From NCBI GenBank assembly GCA_910578815.1, contig CAJTSE010000008.1:123933-187932 (forward strand): a stretch of DNA of 64,000 nt. The letters are read 5' to 3'. Position 1 is the stretch's first letter. Each line of letters starts with the position of its first letter. This DNA is from an uncultured Acetatifactor sp. (GTDB lineage: Bacteria > Bacillota > Clostridia > Lachnospirales > Lachnospiraceae). Below, piece by piece: positions 18,117 to 27,181 of the stretch. The position numbers and the translations under genes were made by a program. The notes beneath the pieces are model-generated. The model searched no databases. It saw nothing but the letters and a program-made list of their open reading frames with translations, and was not told the DNA's origin.

Positions 18117-19352
18117 ATGACGAAATCAGAGTATATGGAAGCCCTGCAGAATAAGCTGGAGTGCTTTAACCGGGAGCTTCAGCAGGAAATCATGGAAGAT
18201 TATGAGCAGCATTTTGCGGAGGGCATCGCCGCGGGGAAAAGCGAAGAAGAGATTATGGCGGAGCTGGGCAGTATTGAGGATATGATCAGTGAGCTTCCTG
18301 AAGAGGATATTGTACGGGAATCCGCGGAAGCCGAATCTGGGGAGAGAACGGAAAATGCCATGCCGGAGGCGGGCAGGCAGAGCAATACCTATGCGGGAGA
18401 ATATAGGGCAGTAGTGATTGACGGAGAAATCGCTGATGTTCGCCTGAAGCAGTCTGACGATGGGCAGGTTCACGCAGATTTTGACAGCAGCGATCCGGAT
18501 TACTGTTATTATCAATATGAAGAAAGCGGAACTCTTTATTTAGGGGTGAAACGGGATCAAAACAGCACCAGGGCTGCAAAAAGGGCGGTAAAGTTTATGC
18601 TCTTCGGAAAGACGGTGAAGGTGGATCTTGACGGTTCCTTTGAGAATTTTGAGAAGGGGTTCCGGAGCGTATGGAATGGCAGCGGTGGCAGCAACATTAA
18701 GCTGGAAGTCAGGATTCCGGCAGGAATCGGGCGGGTGGAGATAAAAACTCGCAACGGCGATATAGAGGTGCAGGATGTGATGCCGGAAGAGCTGGATTTG
18801 AAGAGCAGCAGCGGGGACGTGTCAATCTGCCATGTGACGGTTGACAGACTGCAGTTGAATACCACCAGCGGAGACGTTACGGCAGAGAATATCAGCAGCG
18901 GCAGCATGGATGTGCATGTGACCAGCGGGGACGTGTCACTGGATGATGCGGAGTCAGGCTCCATCCGTTTTCAGGGAGCCAGCGGGGATCTTTCAGGAAA
19001 CCGTGTGCGCGGGCATGTTGTGAGCATCAGGTCGGGAAGCGGAGACGTGGAGCTTAACGGAGCCTTTGAAAGCTATAATATCGGCACGGGAAGCGGCGAT
19101 ATGGACATCAGGGTAAAGGCCGGAGCAAAAGAGGTGCAGATCAGTACGGGGAGCGGCGATGTGGAGCTGGATGTGACAGATGTGGAAAGCACGGAGGTAA
19201 CAGTGGGCACCGGAAGCGGCGAAGCGGTTATTTACGGATCGGGCGGGGCAAGGCATCATGTCACCAAGGGCAGCAGCACCGTAGGCAGCGGAGAATGTAA
19301 GGTGCTGGTGACTACAGGCAGCGGTGATGCCGAAATCAGACGCAGAGGGTAA
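18117..19352 (+). CDS. DUF1700-DUF4097 fusion protein (beta-helix, cytosolic)
   Basis: 411 residues from ATG 18117, chosen for CAGGAGG eight bases upstream; a longer frame to 18015 overlaps padR. Residues 1-70 are a DUF1700/HAAS helical domain (SEYMEALQNKLECFNRELQQEIMEDYEQHFAEG ... GSIEDMISELPEED). From ~180 to the end is a DUF4097 beta-helix with about ten S/G-S-G-D-V turns roughly every 20 residues. No signal peptide or membrane segment is visible, so unlike many relatives it appears soluble. It is expected to act with the adjacent PadR regulator; biochemical role unknown. Confidence 0.8.
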   Translation: MTKSEYMEALQNKLECFNRELQQEIMEDYEQHFAEGIAAGKSEEEIMAELGSIEDMISELPEEDIVRESAEAESGERTENAMPEAGRQSNTYAGEYRAVVIDGEIADVRLKQSDDGQVHADFDSSDPDYCYYQYEESGTLYLGVKRDQNSTRAAKRAVKFMLFGKTVKVDLDGSFENFEKGFRSVWNGSGGSNIKLEVRIPAGIGRVEIKTRNGDIEVQDVMPEELDLKSSSGDVSICHVTVDRLQLNTTSGDVTAENISSGSMDVHVTSGDVSLDDAESGSIRFQGASGDLSGNRVRGHVVSIRSGSGDVELNGAFESYNIGTGSGDMDIRVKAGAKEVQISTGSGDVELDVTDVESTEVTVGTGSGEAVIYGSGGARHHVTKGSSTVGSGECKVLVTTGSGDAEIRRRG

Positions 19353-19381
19353 GGCAAGGCCTCGCTGCAGATTATGTTGTT

Positions 19382-20413
19382 TTAAGGCTGACAGGGGAAC
19401 TGCACAGTAATGTGCAGCTTCCCTTCTTTATAGTCGGCATTTATGGCACCGCCCATGCGCTCGGTTAAAAGCCTGGCGATGGACAGGCCAAGGCCTGTGG
19501 AGGCGCTGGAATTCTCCACAGTATAAAAGCGGTCAAAAAGCTTTTCCACAGCAACGGGAGTGAGAGCGGCAGCATGATTGGAAAAGGTGATTGCGCCGGA
19601 CTCGTTCAGGGTGACGCACAGATCCCCGTCGCTGTATTTAACAGCATTGCTTAAAATATTGGCAAAGATGCGTGACAGTGCAGAGGGATCCAGCAGCCGC
19701 GTAACAGGAGTCTGGGGAATGGAAATAACGGGTGTGATTCTACGCTGCTCCAGGCTGCTCCAGGCTCCCATCAGGCTGTCCTCCAGTACCCGGTTCAGGG
19801 ACAGCCGTTCGGGCTTTTCCTCCTGCATGGATAAAACGATGGAATAGCGGAACAATTCCTCGGTCAGCTGTTTCATGGTATCCAGCCGGTTTTGAATAAA
19901 GGCGAGATAGCGGGCTGATTTTTTCTGAGAAGAGGGGGAAGCCGGTCGGTCGTCACTGGCTCCGCCTGCCTCAAGCTCCTTTTTCAGGAGTTCAAGGTAG
20001 CCGGACATGGCAGTGAGGGGGGTTCTTAAGTCATGAGAGATATTGGTGATGGCTTCCTTTAGCTCTCTGTCGCCGTTTTCATATTTGAGCTGTCTGCTGC
20101 GGAGCCGGGACAGCTGCCTGTTCAGCTGCGCTGCCAGCCTGCGGATGTGGCGGTCTCTGGAGGATATTGTCACAAGGGCATTCGTACAAACGCCCTGGGC
20201 ATTCGTACAAACGCCCTGGGCGTTCGTATGAACACCCTGGACGTTTGTGTGGCTGCATTTTGCTTTGCTTTGAGTCGAGTTGTTCTGTGCCGCCGTTCCC
20301 AGTATCTCCGTTAATTCCTCGCAGACCTCGCCGATGCTTTTATGAAGCAGGGAAAGTCTGACAGCCAGATAGATCGAGAGAGCGGATAAAACAGCACATA
20401 TTAAATATATCAT
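19382..20413 (-). CDS. Sensor histidine kinase (single N-terminal membrane segment)
   Basis: 343 residues. One membrane segment (residues 2-24) has no extracytoplasmic domain, followed by a linker holding a repeated heptapeptide (TNAQGVC-like, ~4 copies). The H-box is NISHDLRTPL, then a dimerisation helix, N-box NILSNAVKYS, and ATP-lid DRFYTVENSSASTGLGLSIA. Kinases of this short type usually sense through a partner ABC transporter. It closes a minus-strand run of response regulator, ABC ATPase, ABC permease and kinase, so it likely controls that transporter. The internal repeat is reported separately. Confidence 0.9.
   Translation of the reverse strand: MIYLICAVLSALSIYLAVRLSLLHKSIGEVCEELTEILGTAAQNNSTQSKAKCSHTNVQGVHTNAQGVCTNAQGVCTNALVTISSRDRHIRRLAAQLNRQLSRLRSRQLKYENGDRELKEAITNISHDLRTPLTAMSGYLELLKKELEAGGASDDRPASPSSQKKSARYLAFIQNRLDTMKQLTEELFRYSIVLSMQEEKPERLSLNRVLEDSLMGAWSSLEQRRITPVISIPQTPVTRLLDPSALSRIFANILSNAVKYSDGDLCVTLNESGAITFSNHAAALTPVAVEKLFDRFYTVENSSASTGLGLSIARLLTERMGGAINADYKEGKLHITVQFPCQP
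20178..20240 (-). repeat. 21-bp in-frame tandem repeat in the histidine kinase gene
   Basis: Three 21-base units (20178-20198, 20199-20219, 20220-20240), the first two identical and the third with three changes, followed by a more decayed fourth. They encode a seven-residue repeat in the kinase linker. It is coding and in frame, not CRISPR. Confidence 0.9.
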
Positions 20414-20488
20414 GATTTAATATTTCCTTATTTGCGTTCTTTTTTTTCTTATCTGCATTTTTTTGATGCTGCAATGGCGGCCGGTCTT

Positions 20489-21322
20489 TTATTTCAAATC
20501 TTTCCTGCGAAATGCCAGAATGCCGCCTGCCGTAGTGCCGGCAGTGACGAAGACAGCTAACAGGCATGACTGCAGGGGGTGCTGGAGGCCGCCCTGATTC
20601 AGCTGAATACCGATTCCCAACGGCAGCAGATCCCGGAGAAATTCATAGATGGTCCGCGTCATTCCCCTTAAATAATAAGGATTCGGAACGGGCTCCTGAG
20701 GTATTATATTGCCGTCTACAGACATATCATACATGCCGGTGAGCATTTCCGGGGCCTGCAGACGCTGGATGATGGCAGTAGTCGCAAACATCAGTATAAA
20801 GATGCCTACCGTACAGGTGACGGCAGAGATCGGTTTGCTGGAGATCAGCATCGAAAGCAGGGTAAATACTCCTGACAGGGCCGCAATCATCAGACTTCCA
20901 TAGAGGTAGGCCAGGACAATGGCAGCGGGCGGAGTCTGAGGCATACCAAACAGCGGGATCCCGACAGCAAAGGTAATCAGGATAGCAGCAAGGGACACTA
21001 TAAGAGAAGAAATAAAGCAGACAATCAGGGAGGAAAGGTACACTGACACCCGGCTGTGGCCGATGATCAGTTTGTTGCGCATGGTGCCGTCGCTGTATTC
21101 CGTACCCAGAAACAGAGAGGCGAAAACGGCGGTGAAGATACCGATAAACATATAAGCGCCATACAAAAAATCGTCCAGGTGAGCCTGAAAGTAGCCCAGC
21201 TTCATGTCATGATAATTTGAGGACAGGGCGAGAACAATTATGCCGGGCAGCAGGACGATGCCAAGCCAAAAAAATTTGTTTTTCCAGAGCCGGGCAAAGC
21301 CCGCAGATAATAATTTATTCAT
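20489..21322 (-). CDS. ABC-2 type transporter permease
   Basis: 277 residues with six membrane segments of the ABC-2/BcrB class: N-terminal amphipathic stretch SAGFARLWKNKFFW, FLGTEYSDGTMRNKLIIGHSR after the second segment, and FRRKDLK at the end. It forms the channel for the ATPase encoded just upstream. ATG 21322 follows GGAGGAA and overlaps the ATPase stop by eight bases; a TTG at 21337 is less likely. With the response regulator and kinase it resembles lantibiotic/bacitracin resistance modules. Confidence 0.88.
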   Translation of the reverse strand: MNKLLSAGFARLWKNKFFWLGIVLLPGIIVLALSSNYHDMKLGYFQAHLDDFLYGAYMFIGIFTAVFASLFLGTEYSDGTMRNKLIIGHSRVSVYLSSLIVCFISSLIVSLAAILITFAVGIPLFGMPQTPPAAIVLAYLYGSLMIAALSGVFTLLSMLISSKPISAVTCTVGIFILMFATTAIIQRLQAPEMLTGMYDMSVDGNIIPQEPVPNPYYLRGMTRTIYEFLRDLLPLGIGIQLNQGGLQHPLQSCLLAVFVTAGTTAGGILAFRRKDLK

Positions 21323-22229
21323 GATGAGTTCCTCCAATCAGATTCATATAATAGCTTTCCAGTCCTTCCTCTCGCTCGTGGAGATTGGAAATGACGCAGC
21401 CGTTTGCCGATAAGGCTTCTACCAGGTCAGTGACACCGATGGAGCCGTAGATTTCCGCCTGGGAATCGGATAACACGCGATATTCTATTTCTGCCGCATC
21501 CAACGTAATACAGAGAGCCGGCATGTCCGACACTGTGACGCAAAGACACTTGCGGCAGGCGGCTTCCAGGTCTTCTGCGCTGATTTCTTTCAGAATGGCA
21601 CCGTGATCTATAAAGCCGTAATGGGTGGCCAGTCGTGATAATTCATCCAGAATATGGCTGGAAATGAGGACGGTGATTCCCCTTTCCCGGTTCAGTTTTA
21701 AGATCAGTTCACGTATTTCTATAATGCCCTCCGGGTCCAGGCCGTTGGCAGGCTCATCCAGCACCAGAAAGTCCGGGTTTCCTGCCAGGGCAATGGCAAT
21801 TCCCAGCCGCTGCCGCATTCCCAGGGAAAAGTTTTTGGCCTTTTTCTTTCCCGTGCCCTCCAGACTCACCAGCTTCAGCAGTTCGGGGATAGTCTCAAAG
21901 GAAGGCAGGCCTAGAATGCGGTACTGTTCCTTTAAATTGTCCTCCGCACTCATGTCAAGATAGATGGAAGGTGTCTCCACTACGGCTCCCATACGCTTGC
22001 GGCTTTTGATTATTTCTCCAGAAGTATTAGAAATTCCAAACAGGGAGTATTCCCCGGAGGTGGGGAACTGTAGTCCGCAGATCAAACGAATGAGGGTGGT
22101 CTTTCCTGCTCCGTTTTTGCCCACAAAGCCGTAAATGGCTCCTCTGGGGATGTGCATGTTGACATTGTTTAAGACGGTGAGACTGCCATATTTTTTCTGC
22201 AGTCCTTTGGTATCCAGTACATAGTCCAT
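21315..22229 (-). CDS. ABC transporter ATP-binding protein (BcrA/lantibiotic-immunity type)
   Basis: 304 residues. Walker A GKNGAGKTT (37-45), Q-loop region VVETPSIYLDMSAEDNL, signature FSLGMRQRLGIA, Walker B FLVLDEPANGLDPEG with catalytic Glu, and H-loop SSHILDELS. The PSIYLDMSAEDNL stretch and a C-terminal ~80-residue extension are typical of ATPases that pair with ABC-2 permeases for peptide-antibiotic or lipid export. It is transcribed after the response regulator gene and overlaps the permease gene. Confidence 0.92.
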   Translation of the reverse strand: MDYVLDTKGLQKKYGSLTVLNNVNMHIPRGAIYGFVGKNGAGKTTLIRLICGLQFPTSGEYSLFGISNTSGEIIKSRKRMGAVVETPSIYLDMSAEDNLKEQYRILGLPSFETIPELLKLVSLEGTGKKKAKNFSLGMRQRLGIAIALAGNPDFLVLDEPANGLDPEGIIEIRELILKLNRERGITVLISSHILDELSRLATHYGFIDHGAILKEISAEDLEAACRKCLCVTVSDMPALCITLDAAEIEYRVLSDSQAEIYGSIGVTDLVEALSANGCVISNLHEREEGLESYYMNLIGGTHHE

Positions 22230-22320
22230 AATAATCCTCCTTCGGTTTTACTTATGCCCTGAGTATAAGACATAAGGGTTAAGAAACCGGTAAAGGAAAG
22301 CGTAAAGATTTTGTAAAGAT

Positions 22321-23070
22321 TTACGCTTCGCCCGTCTGCTGTGTTTCAAGGTGCAGTCTAAAGCCGATGCCCCAGACGGACTCCAAGGTTTCAGAAAGGC
22401 CTGCGTCTTTCATTTTTTTCCGTAAATTGCTGACATGAATTTTCAAGGAGCTTTCCGTACAGTCGGGAGTATCCTGGCTGATGTCATCGAGAAGAGCGGA
22501 CTTGGAGACCGGGCGTTCGGGATTCTGCAACAGTTTCTTTAAAACAGCGGTCTCGGTTCTGGTTAAATGAACGGAGCCGGTCGACGTAAGCAGCTCACGG
22601 GTTTCGGTGTCCAGAGACAGGCGTCCAAAGGTTATCACAGAATTTGATATAGCTGATGGGATCCCGGCGGCCTGGCTTCCGTTTCTGGCTACGGAAGCAT
22701 TCCGTTCGGCATCATGATCTCCGTGAAGACGTAGCTGGACGGCGATTCGGGCAAGCAGTTCTCTCATTTCGAAGGGCTTGGTGATGTAATCCACTGCTCC
22801 GTTTAACAGTAAATCCACCTTTTCGTCGATCCCCACCTTTGCACTGACAACAATAACGGGTGTGCTTTTAATGCGTGGCAAAAGTGACTCACCGGACAGG
22901 CCGGGGAGCATCAGATCCAGCAGGATCAGATCGGGGTGCTGCTTTTCCAGCAGAAGCAGGGCTTCCGTGCCGGAATAAGCGCGCATAACCTTGTAACCCT
23001 CAGCAGCAAGGCATTCTTCCAGCAGGCTTCCAATATATTCATCATCTTCAATAATGGCGATGGCATACAT
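22321..23070 (-). CDS. OmpR-family response regulator
   Basis: 249 residues from ATG 23070 (MYAIAIIEDDEYIG), preferred because GGAGGATTC precedes it; a longer frame lacks such a site. The receiver domain has the acidic pair IIEDDE, phosphoacceptor Asp in LILLDLMLPG, and conserved Lys in YITKPFEMREL. The winged-helix domain includes LTRTETAVLKKLLQNPERPVSKSALL and SSLKIHVSNLRKKM. It should be phosphorylated by the kinase at 19382-20413 and control the ABC genes between them. A GCCGCC/GGCGGC hairpin (23083-23099) lies in its leader. Confidence 0.93.
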   Translation of the reverse strand: MYAIAIIEDDEYIGSLLEECLAAEGYKVMRAYSGTEALLLLEKQHPDLILLDLMLPGLSGESLLPRIKSTPVIVVSAKVGIDEKVDLLLNGAVDYITKPFEMRELLARIAVQLRLHGDHDAERNASVARNGSQAAGIPSAISNSVITFGRLSLDTETRELLTSTGSVHLTRTETAVLKKLLQNPERPVSKSALLDDISQDTPDCTESSLKIHVSNLRKKMKDAGLSETLESVWGIGFRLHLETQQTGEA

Positions 23071-23289
23071 AAGAATCCTCCATGCCGCCTTTGGCGGCGA
23101 AACAGATGCTATAGCGAATAAAGCCATTATGTCATAAACTGTTTCTTTTATCAAGCGCCGGGGTAAAGGTAAGCTGAACGGATACTGAAAAAGATCTTGA
23201 ATTTTTCAAAATATGGCTTAATATTATAAATAAGTAAATTTTCAAACTATTGATTGGTATATCCGTTGAAGCGGACAAGGGGTAAAAAT

Positions 23290-24411
23290 ATGTCTGAGAA
23301 AAGGCGAATGGCAAATTTAGAGCTGCTGCGCTGTGTAGCAATGATGATGGTGGTGGTGCTGCATTATCTGGGGAAGGGCGGGCTGCTTCCGGATCTGACG
23401 GGAAAAAGCATCGGGTCCGCAGGGACCGTGTCCTGGCTGCTGGAGACATTCTGTATCGTAGCAGTGAATCTTTATATGTTTATCAGCGGGTATTTATTGT
23501 GTACTTCTTCTTTTAAATTAAGCCGCTTGCTCCGGCTCTTGCTCCAGCTTTGGCTGTATTCGGCGGTCTTTGGGGTTTTGGCGGCAGCCACAGGGATCGT
23601 TGCAGAGACGCCGGTGGATACCCACTATTTCCTGACGCTGCTTTTTCCGGTGTCCATGGGGCATTACTGGTTCTTAACGGCTTATGTTTTCCTGTATCTG
23701 CTTCTGCCCTTTTTGGGACTGGCTGTTAAGCGAATGACAAAACAGCAGCTGCAGACGGCAATTTTCCTGCTGCTTATCATGTTTTGTGTCTTGAAAAGCG
23801 TTCTGCCGCTGCGGCTGGAAATGGACGAAAAGGGTTACGACTGCCTGTGGTATGTGTGCGTATTTGTTACGGCGGCTTACATCAGGAGATTCGGGATAGG
23901 GGTTTTAAAGAAGCGGGGAAGAGGACTTTGCCTGTATGTGGCCTGCTGTCTGCTGGCGTTTGCTGGGACCATGACGCTGCGGTTTATTTTTATCCGTACG
24001 GGCAGTATTGGCAGGATGACGGGAATGTGCCTGGAATACAATCATATTCTTCCGTTTTTGGGAGCACTGGGGCTGTTTTGTGCATTTTTGCAGATGGAGA
24101 TAAAGGGAAAAGCGGCAGATATTATAAAGAAGATAGGACCGTATACTTTGGGCGTATATCTGCTTCATGAGAATTTGGGGCTGCGCTATACCTGGCAGCC
24201 CTGGTTTGGCTGTGACCGAGTAAACGGTGTGGGAGAACTGCTGATGTTCACCCTGTTGGCAGCAGCAGGGGTATTTGCAGCGGGGATTTTGGTTGATTTG
24301 CTGCGGGCCGGGCTGATGGCCGGGCTTCACCGACTGTTGAGCAGACTGAAAGGCTACAGGAAACTGATCGAAAAGATTGAGCATGTGGATGATTTGTTTA
24401 AAGAAGCATAG
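23290..24411 (+). CDS. Acyltransferase-3 family protein (surface glycan O-acetyltransferase type)
   Basis: 373 residues with about ten membrane segments and the acyltransferase-3 signature NLELLRCVAMMMVVVLHYLG (conserved Arg and His), then FCIVAVNLYMFISGYLL and a later HYWFLTAYVFLYLLLPFL. Members O-acetylate exported polysaccharides. The start is ATG 23290 with AAGGGG upstream. It is followed after ten bases by a large membrane protein of the same strand. The acceptor glycan is unknown. Confidence 0.85.
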   Translation: MSEKRRMANLELLRCVAMMMVVVLHYLGKGGLLPDLTGKSIGSAGTVSWLLETFCIVAVNLYMFISGYLLCTSSFKLSRLLRLLLQLWLYSAVFGVLAAATGIVAETPVDTHYFLTLLFPVSMGHYWFLTAYVFLYLLLPFLGLAVKRMTKQQLQTAIFLLLIMFCVLKSVLPLRLEMDEKGYDCLWYVCVFVTAAYIRRFGIGVLKKRGRGLCLYVACCLLAFAGTMTLRFIFIRTGSIGRMTGMCLEYNHILPFLGALGLFCAFLQMEIKGKAADIIKKIGPYTLGVYLLHENLGLRYTWQPWFGCDRVNGVGELLMFTLLAAAGVFAAGILVDLLRAGLMAGLHRLLSRLKGYRKLIEKIEHVDDLFKEA

Positions 24412-24474
24412 CCGGTTTTTTTGATATATGCAGAGAAGAAGCGTGGACGGCAGTACTCACGTAGAAGGTGCAGA

Positions 24475-26448
24475 ATGAGAGGATACATGATGGAAAGACA
24501 AACGGGAAGCAGAGCCGGGAAGGATCATCTGCAGGCTATTAAAAATATAGGAGAAAATCTGTTTATTGTTATCCTGGCTTTTTACCCCCTGCGTCACGTA
24601 CAATGGGGTCTGGATCTTATGGATACAGGCTATAATTATGCAAATTACACCTACATGGGGACGGAGCATATGGATCCCATGTGGCTGTTTTCTACTTGGC
24701 TTTCCAATGCGGCAGGACATCTGTTTACAAAGCTGCCAGGTGGAGGCACTCTTGTGGGAATGAATATTTATACGGGACTGTTTGTCAGTCTGCTGGCGGT
24801 ATTGTGTTATTTGTTCTGCACAAAAAAGCTGAACATCCGTCCTTGGGCAGCGTTTTTGGGAGAGATGGCGGCAGTCAGTCTCTGCTGGTGTCCCACAGCG
24901 CTTTTGTATAACTATATGACTTATACATTGTTTACTGGATGCGTTATATTGTTATATTATGGCTTAACAAAAGAGAAAAAGGGGTATCTGATTGCGGCTG
25001 GCGTCTGCCTGGGGGCAAATGTGCTGGTGAGATTTTCTAACCTGCCAGAAGCCGCAATGATTTTGACAGTATGGTTTTATGACTTTTTATGGGCAAAAGA
25101 GGAAAAACAGGGAAACCGGAAAAAATCTGGGAACATACAAAAGCCGGAGAATACCCAAAAGCCAGGGGGATTTTGGAAGAAGATGCTAAACGATACAGGC
25201 TGGTGTCTGCTGGGGTATCTGGCGGCGCTTTTGGTATTGCTTGGGATGATCCATATTCGCTATGGCATTAGAGAGTATGCGTCGGGGATTTTCCGTCTGT
25301 TTGCCATGACGGATACGGCTACGGATTACAGGGCCGTGGATATGGTGCGCAATATGCTGCATGATTATACCGAGAATTTTTACTGGCTGATCCGTATGGG
25401 GGTCTTTCTGGCAGTGGGAATGGCACTGGCTTTATTTGCAGGGCTGCTTAAGGTAAAAGGCAGAGCGGCCATGGTGGTAAAACGTATCGTGCAGGCGGCA
25501 TGTATTGTATTGGCCGCATTGATGGCAGGATGGCTTTATTATAGGGATGGGGAGGGCATACGGGTTCCCTTTTGCACCCTGGATTTTTGTGATTACGCAT
25601 CCATGCGCAGACCGGGAATTCTGTTTCTGATGCTGACGATGTTCATTGCCGCGATCAGGATATTTCATCCCAAGAGCAGGAAGGAAGACAGACTGTTGGG
25701 CAGTATGCTTGTCTTGGTAATCTTCCTGACTTCTATAGGAAGCAATAACAGGACCTATCCCAGCATAAACAACCTGTTTATTGCAGCGCCTTATACGCTG
25801 CAGGCTTGTTTTGCGTTTCTTTTCAGGTATCGGGATAAAAAAATATCACGTGTTACGATTCCTGTATTCCCCGTTAAATGTGTTTTATCCGCTTTTCTTA
25901 TTATCTGCTGCATTCAGTTTACTGGATTTGGATTGAAGTTTGCTTTTGCCGAGGCGGCCGGAGTGAGGGATCTCAGTGCAGGTGTGAGTAATAATGAAAT
26001 ATTGAAGAATGTGAAGATGTCAGAGGAAAAGGCCCGCTGGATGAGCTCCGTTACTGCGTATGTAAAGGAAAACGGGCTTCAAGGGCAGGAGGTTATATTG
26101 TACGGGACGCCCCTTACTTTGGCGATCCCTTCCCTGTCCTATTATCTTCAGATGCCCGCCGCCTTTAATCCTTGGATCAATCTTCCTTCCTATAGCTTTG
26201 AGGTAATGGAAGCGGATCTGCATGAGCTGGGGGAGAAAACACCGGTGATTCTGCTGGAAAATGCTTCCGCACTGTATGCGGAGGGAGGCAGAAGCGCATT
26301 AACTGAAGCAGGAATGAACGAATCCGTTGCGGAGGCTGTGGCAGGAGATAAAAAGTTACAGCTAATATTGAGTTTTATGGATCAGCATGGTTATGTGCAA
26401 ACCTTTCGCAATGAAAAGTTTTCTATTTATCAGTGTGAAACGGATTGA
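24475..26448 (+). CDS. Large polytopic membrane protein, possibly a GT-C type glycosyltransferase
   Basis: 657 residues if started at ATG 24475 (AAGG site); 24487 or 24490 are alternatives. About twelve hydrophobic segments are spaced through the first ~530 residues. The first outer loop is rich in Asp and aromatic residues (GLDLMDTGYNYANYTYMGTEHMDPMW), as in lipid-linked-sugar GT-C transferases where an early Asp is catalytic. The C-terminal ~130 residues are soluble. I do not recognise a named family; the GT-C idea is inference from topology and from the adjacent acyltransferase. Confidence 0.6.
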   Translation: MRGYMMERQTGSRAGKDHLQAIKNIGENLFIVILAFYPLRHVQWGLDLMDTGYNYANYTYMGTEHMDPMWLFSTWLSNAAGHLFTKLPGGGTLVGMNIYTGLFVSLLAVLCYLFCTKKLNIRPWAAFLGEMAAVSLCWCPTALLYNYMTYTLFTGCVILLYYGLTKEKKGYLIAAGVCLGANVLVRFSNLPEAAMILTVWFYDFLWAKEEKQGNRKKSGNIQKPENTQKPGGFWKKMLNDTGWCLLGYLAALLVLLGMIHIRYGIREYASGIFRLFAMTDTATDYRAVDMVRNMLHDYTENFYWLIRMGVFLAVGMALALFAGLLKVKGRAAMVVKRIVQAACIVLAALMAGWLYYRDGEGIRVPFCTLDFCDYASMRRPGILFLMLTMFIAAIRIFHPKSRKEDRLLGSMLVLVIFLTSIGSNNRTYPSINNLFIAAPYTLQACFAFLFRYRDKKISRVTIPVFPVKCVLSAFLIICCIQFTGFGLKFAFAEAAGVRDLSAGVSNNEILKNVKMSEEKARWMSSVTAYVKENGLQGQEVILYGTPLTLAIPSLSYYLQMPAAFNPWINLPSYSFEVMEADLHELGEKTPVILLENASALYAEGGRSALTEAGMNESVAEAVAGDKKLQLILSFMDQHGYVQTFRNEKFSIYQCETD

Positions 26449-26472
26449 CAGATTTTATCGAAATGCTAAAAT
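26445..26472 (+). promoter_or_regulatory. Promoter overlapping the stop codon of the preceding gene
   Basis: TTGACA (26445-26450), a 16-base spacer and TAAAAT (26467-26472). The -35 box contains the stop codon of the large membrane protein, so the zinc-ribbon gene downstream can be expressed independently. Confidence 0.55.
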
Positions 26473-26515
26473 AGTATTATAAATTTATAAAATTTACATA
26501 AAGGAGAGACATACT

Positions 26516-27118
26516 ATGAGTTCCTATTACTTGCATACCAGAACAGAGAGCGCGGAGCTGCCGTATTCTTTTCAGTGTGAGCAGTGTGGTCAGGACAGTG
26601 GTGTCCGGAGGGTGACCATTATTGGAGAGGCAGAGGAAAAGAATTTCCGCAAGCAGTTAAATAACGCGGAGGAAGACAGACTGCATGAGAAGGCACATAT
26701 TAATCTGGTGCAAAAGGTGAATGAGATGCACGAAAGTGTTACGCAAAAGCAAATTATTCCCACAGATTTTTCGGACAAGTGTCCTCATTGCCAAAAGCCT
26801 CAGTCCTGGGCGCTGTCAGGCCTGAAAAAGAAAATGTTTGAGAATCCGATCGTCTGTCTTGGAGTGGGCGCGTTTTTCGGTGTTATGGGATTGATAGGAC
26901 GTAATTTTGCAGATATGGAGTATGTGACCATTCCCATTATCATCGGAATTTTCGCCGCAGGCGCAGCTGCCGCGCTGGTTACGCTTCTTTGGAATATTAT
27001 AAAGATTCAAAGCAAGGTAAAAAAGACATCCTTAAGCCTGCAGAAGCGTCTGCCGGTGATTCAGTGGGAAGCCGTTCAGCATCTTTTGGATGAAGCCAGG
27101 CAAAATGGAGGCAAGTGA
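26516..27118 (+). CDS. Zinc-ribbon membrane protein, unknown function
   Basis: 200 residues. Two CxxC pairs (CEQCG near residue 22 and CPHCQ near 89) form a likely zinc ribbon split by a charged helical insert. Two membrane segments follow (~residues 112-128 and 138-160), then a cytoplasmic tail. AAGGAGAG precedes ATG 26516. No enzyme motif is visible. It appears to be a single-gene unit behind its own promoter. Confidence 0.7.
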   Translation: MSSYYLHTRTESAELPYSFQCEQCGQDSGVRRVTIIGEAEEKNFRKQLNNAEEDRLHEKAHINLVQKVNEMHESVTQKQIIPTDFSDKCPHCQKPQSWALSGLKKKMFENPIVCLGVGAFFGVMGLIGRNFADMEYVTIPIIIGIFAAGAAAALVTLLWNIIKIQSKVKKTSLSLQKRLPVIQWEAVQHLLDEARQNGGK

Positions 27119-27149
27119 AAGGGTTTCATATAATTGAACCGAAATTGTA

Positions 27150-27181
27150 AAAAGTCTGCAGCTTATAAAAGCTGCAGACTT
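27150..27181 (-). terminator. Terminator hairpin overlapping the asnA stop codon
   Basis: AAGTCTGCAGCTT (27152-27164) and AAGCTGCAGACTT (27169-27181) form a perfect 13-base stem. On the minus strand the first arm encodes the last asnA codons, the loop holds the stop, and the second arm runs into T residues. The plus strand also gives a weaker T run, so it may serve the zinc-ribbon gene too. Confidence 0.8.
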
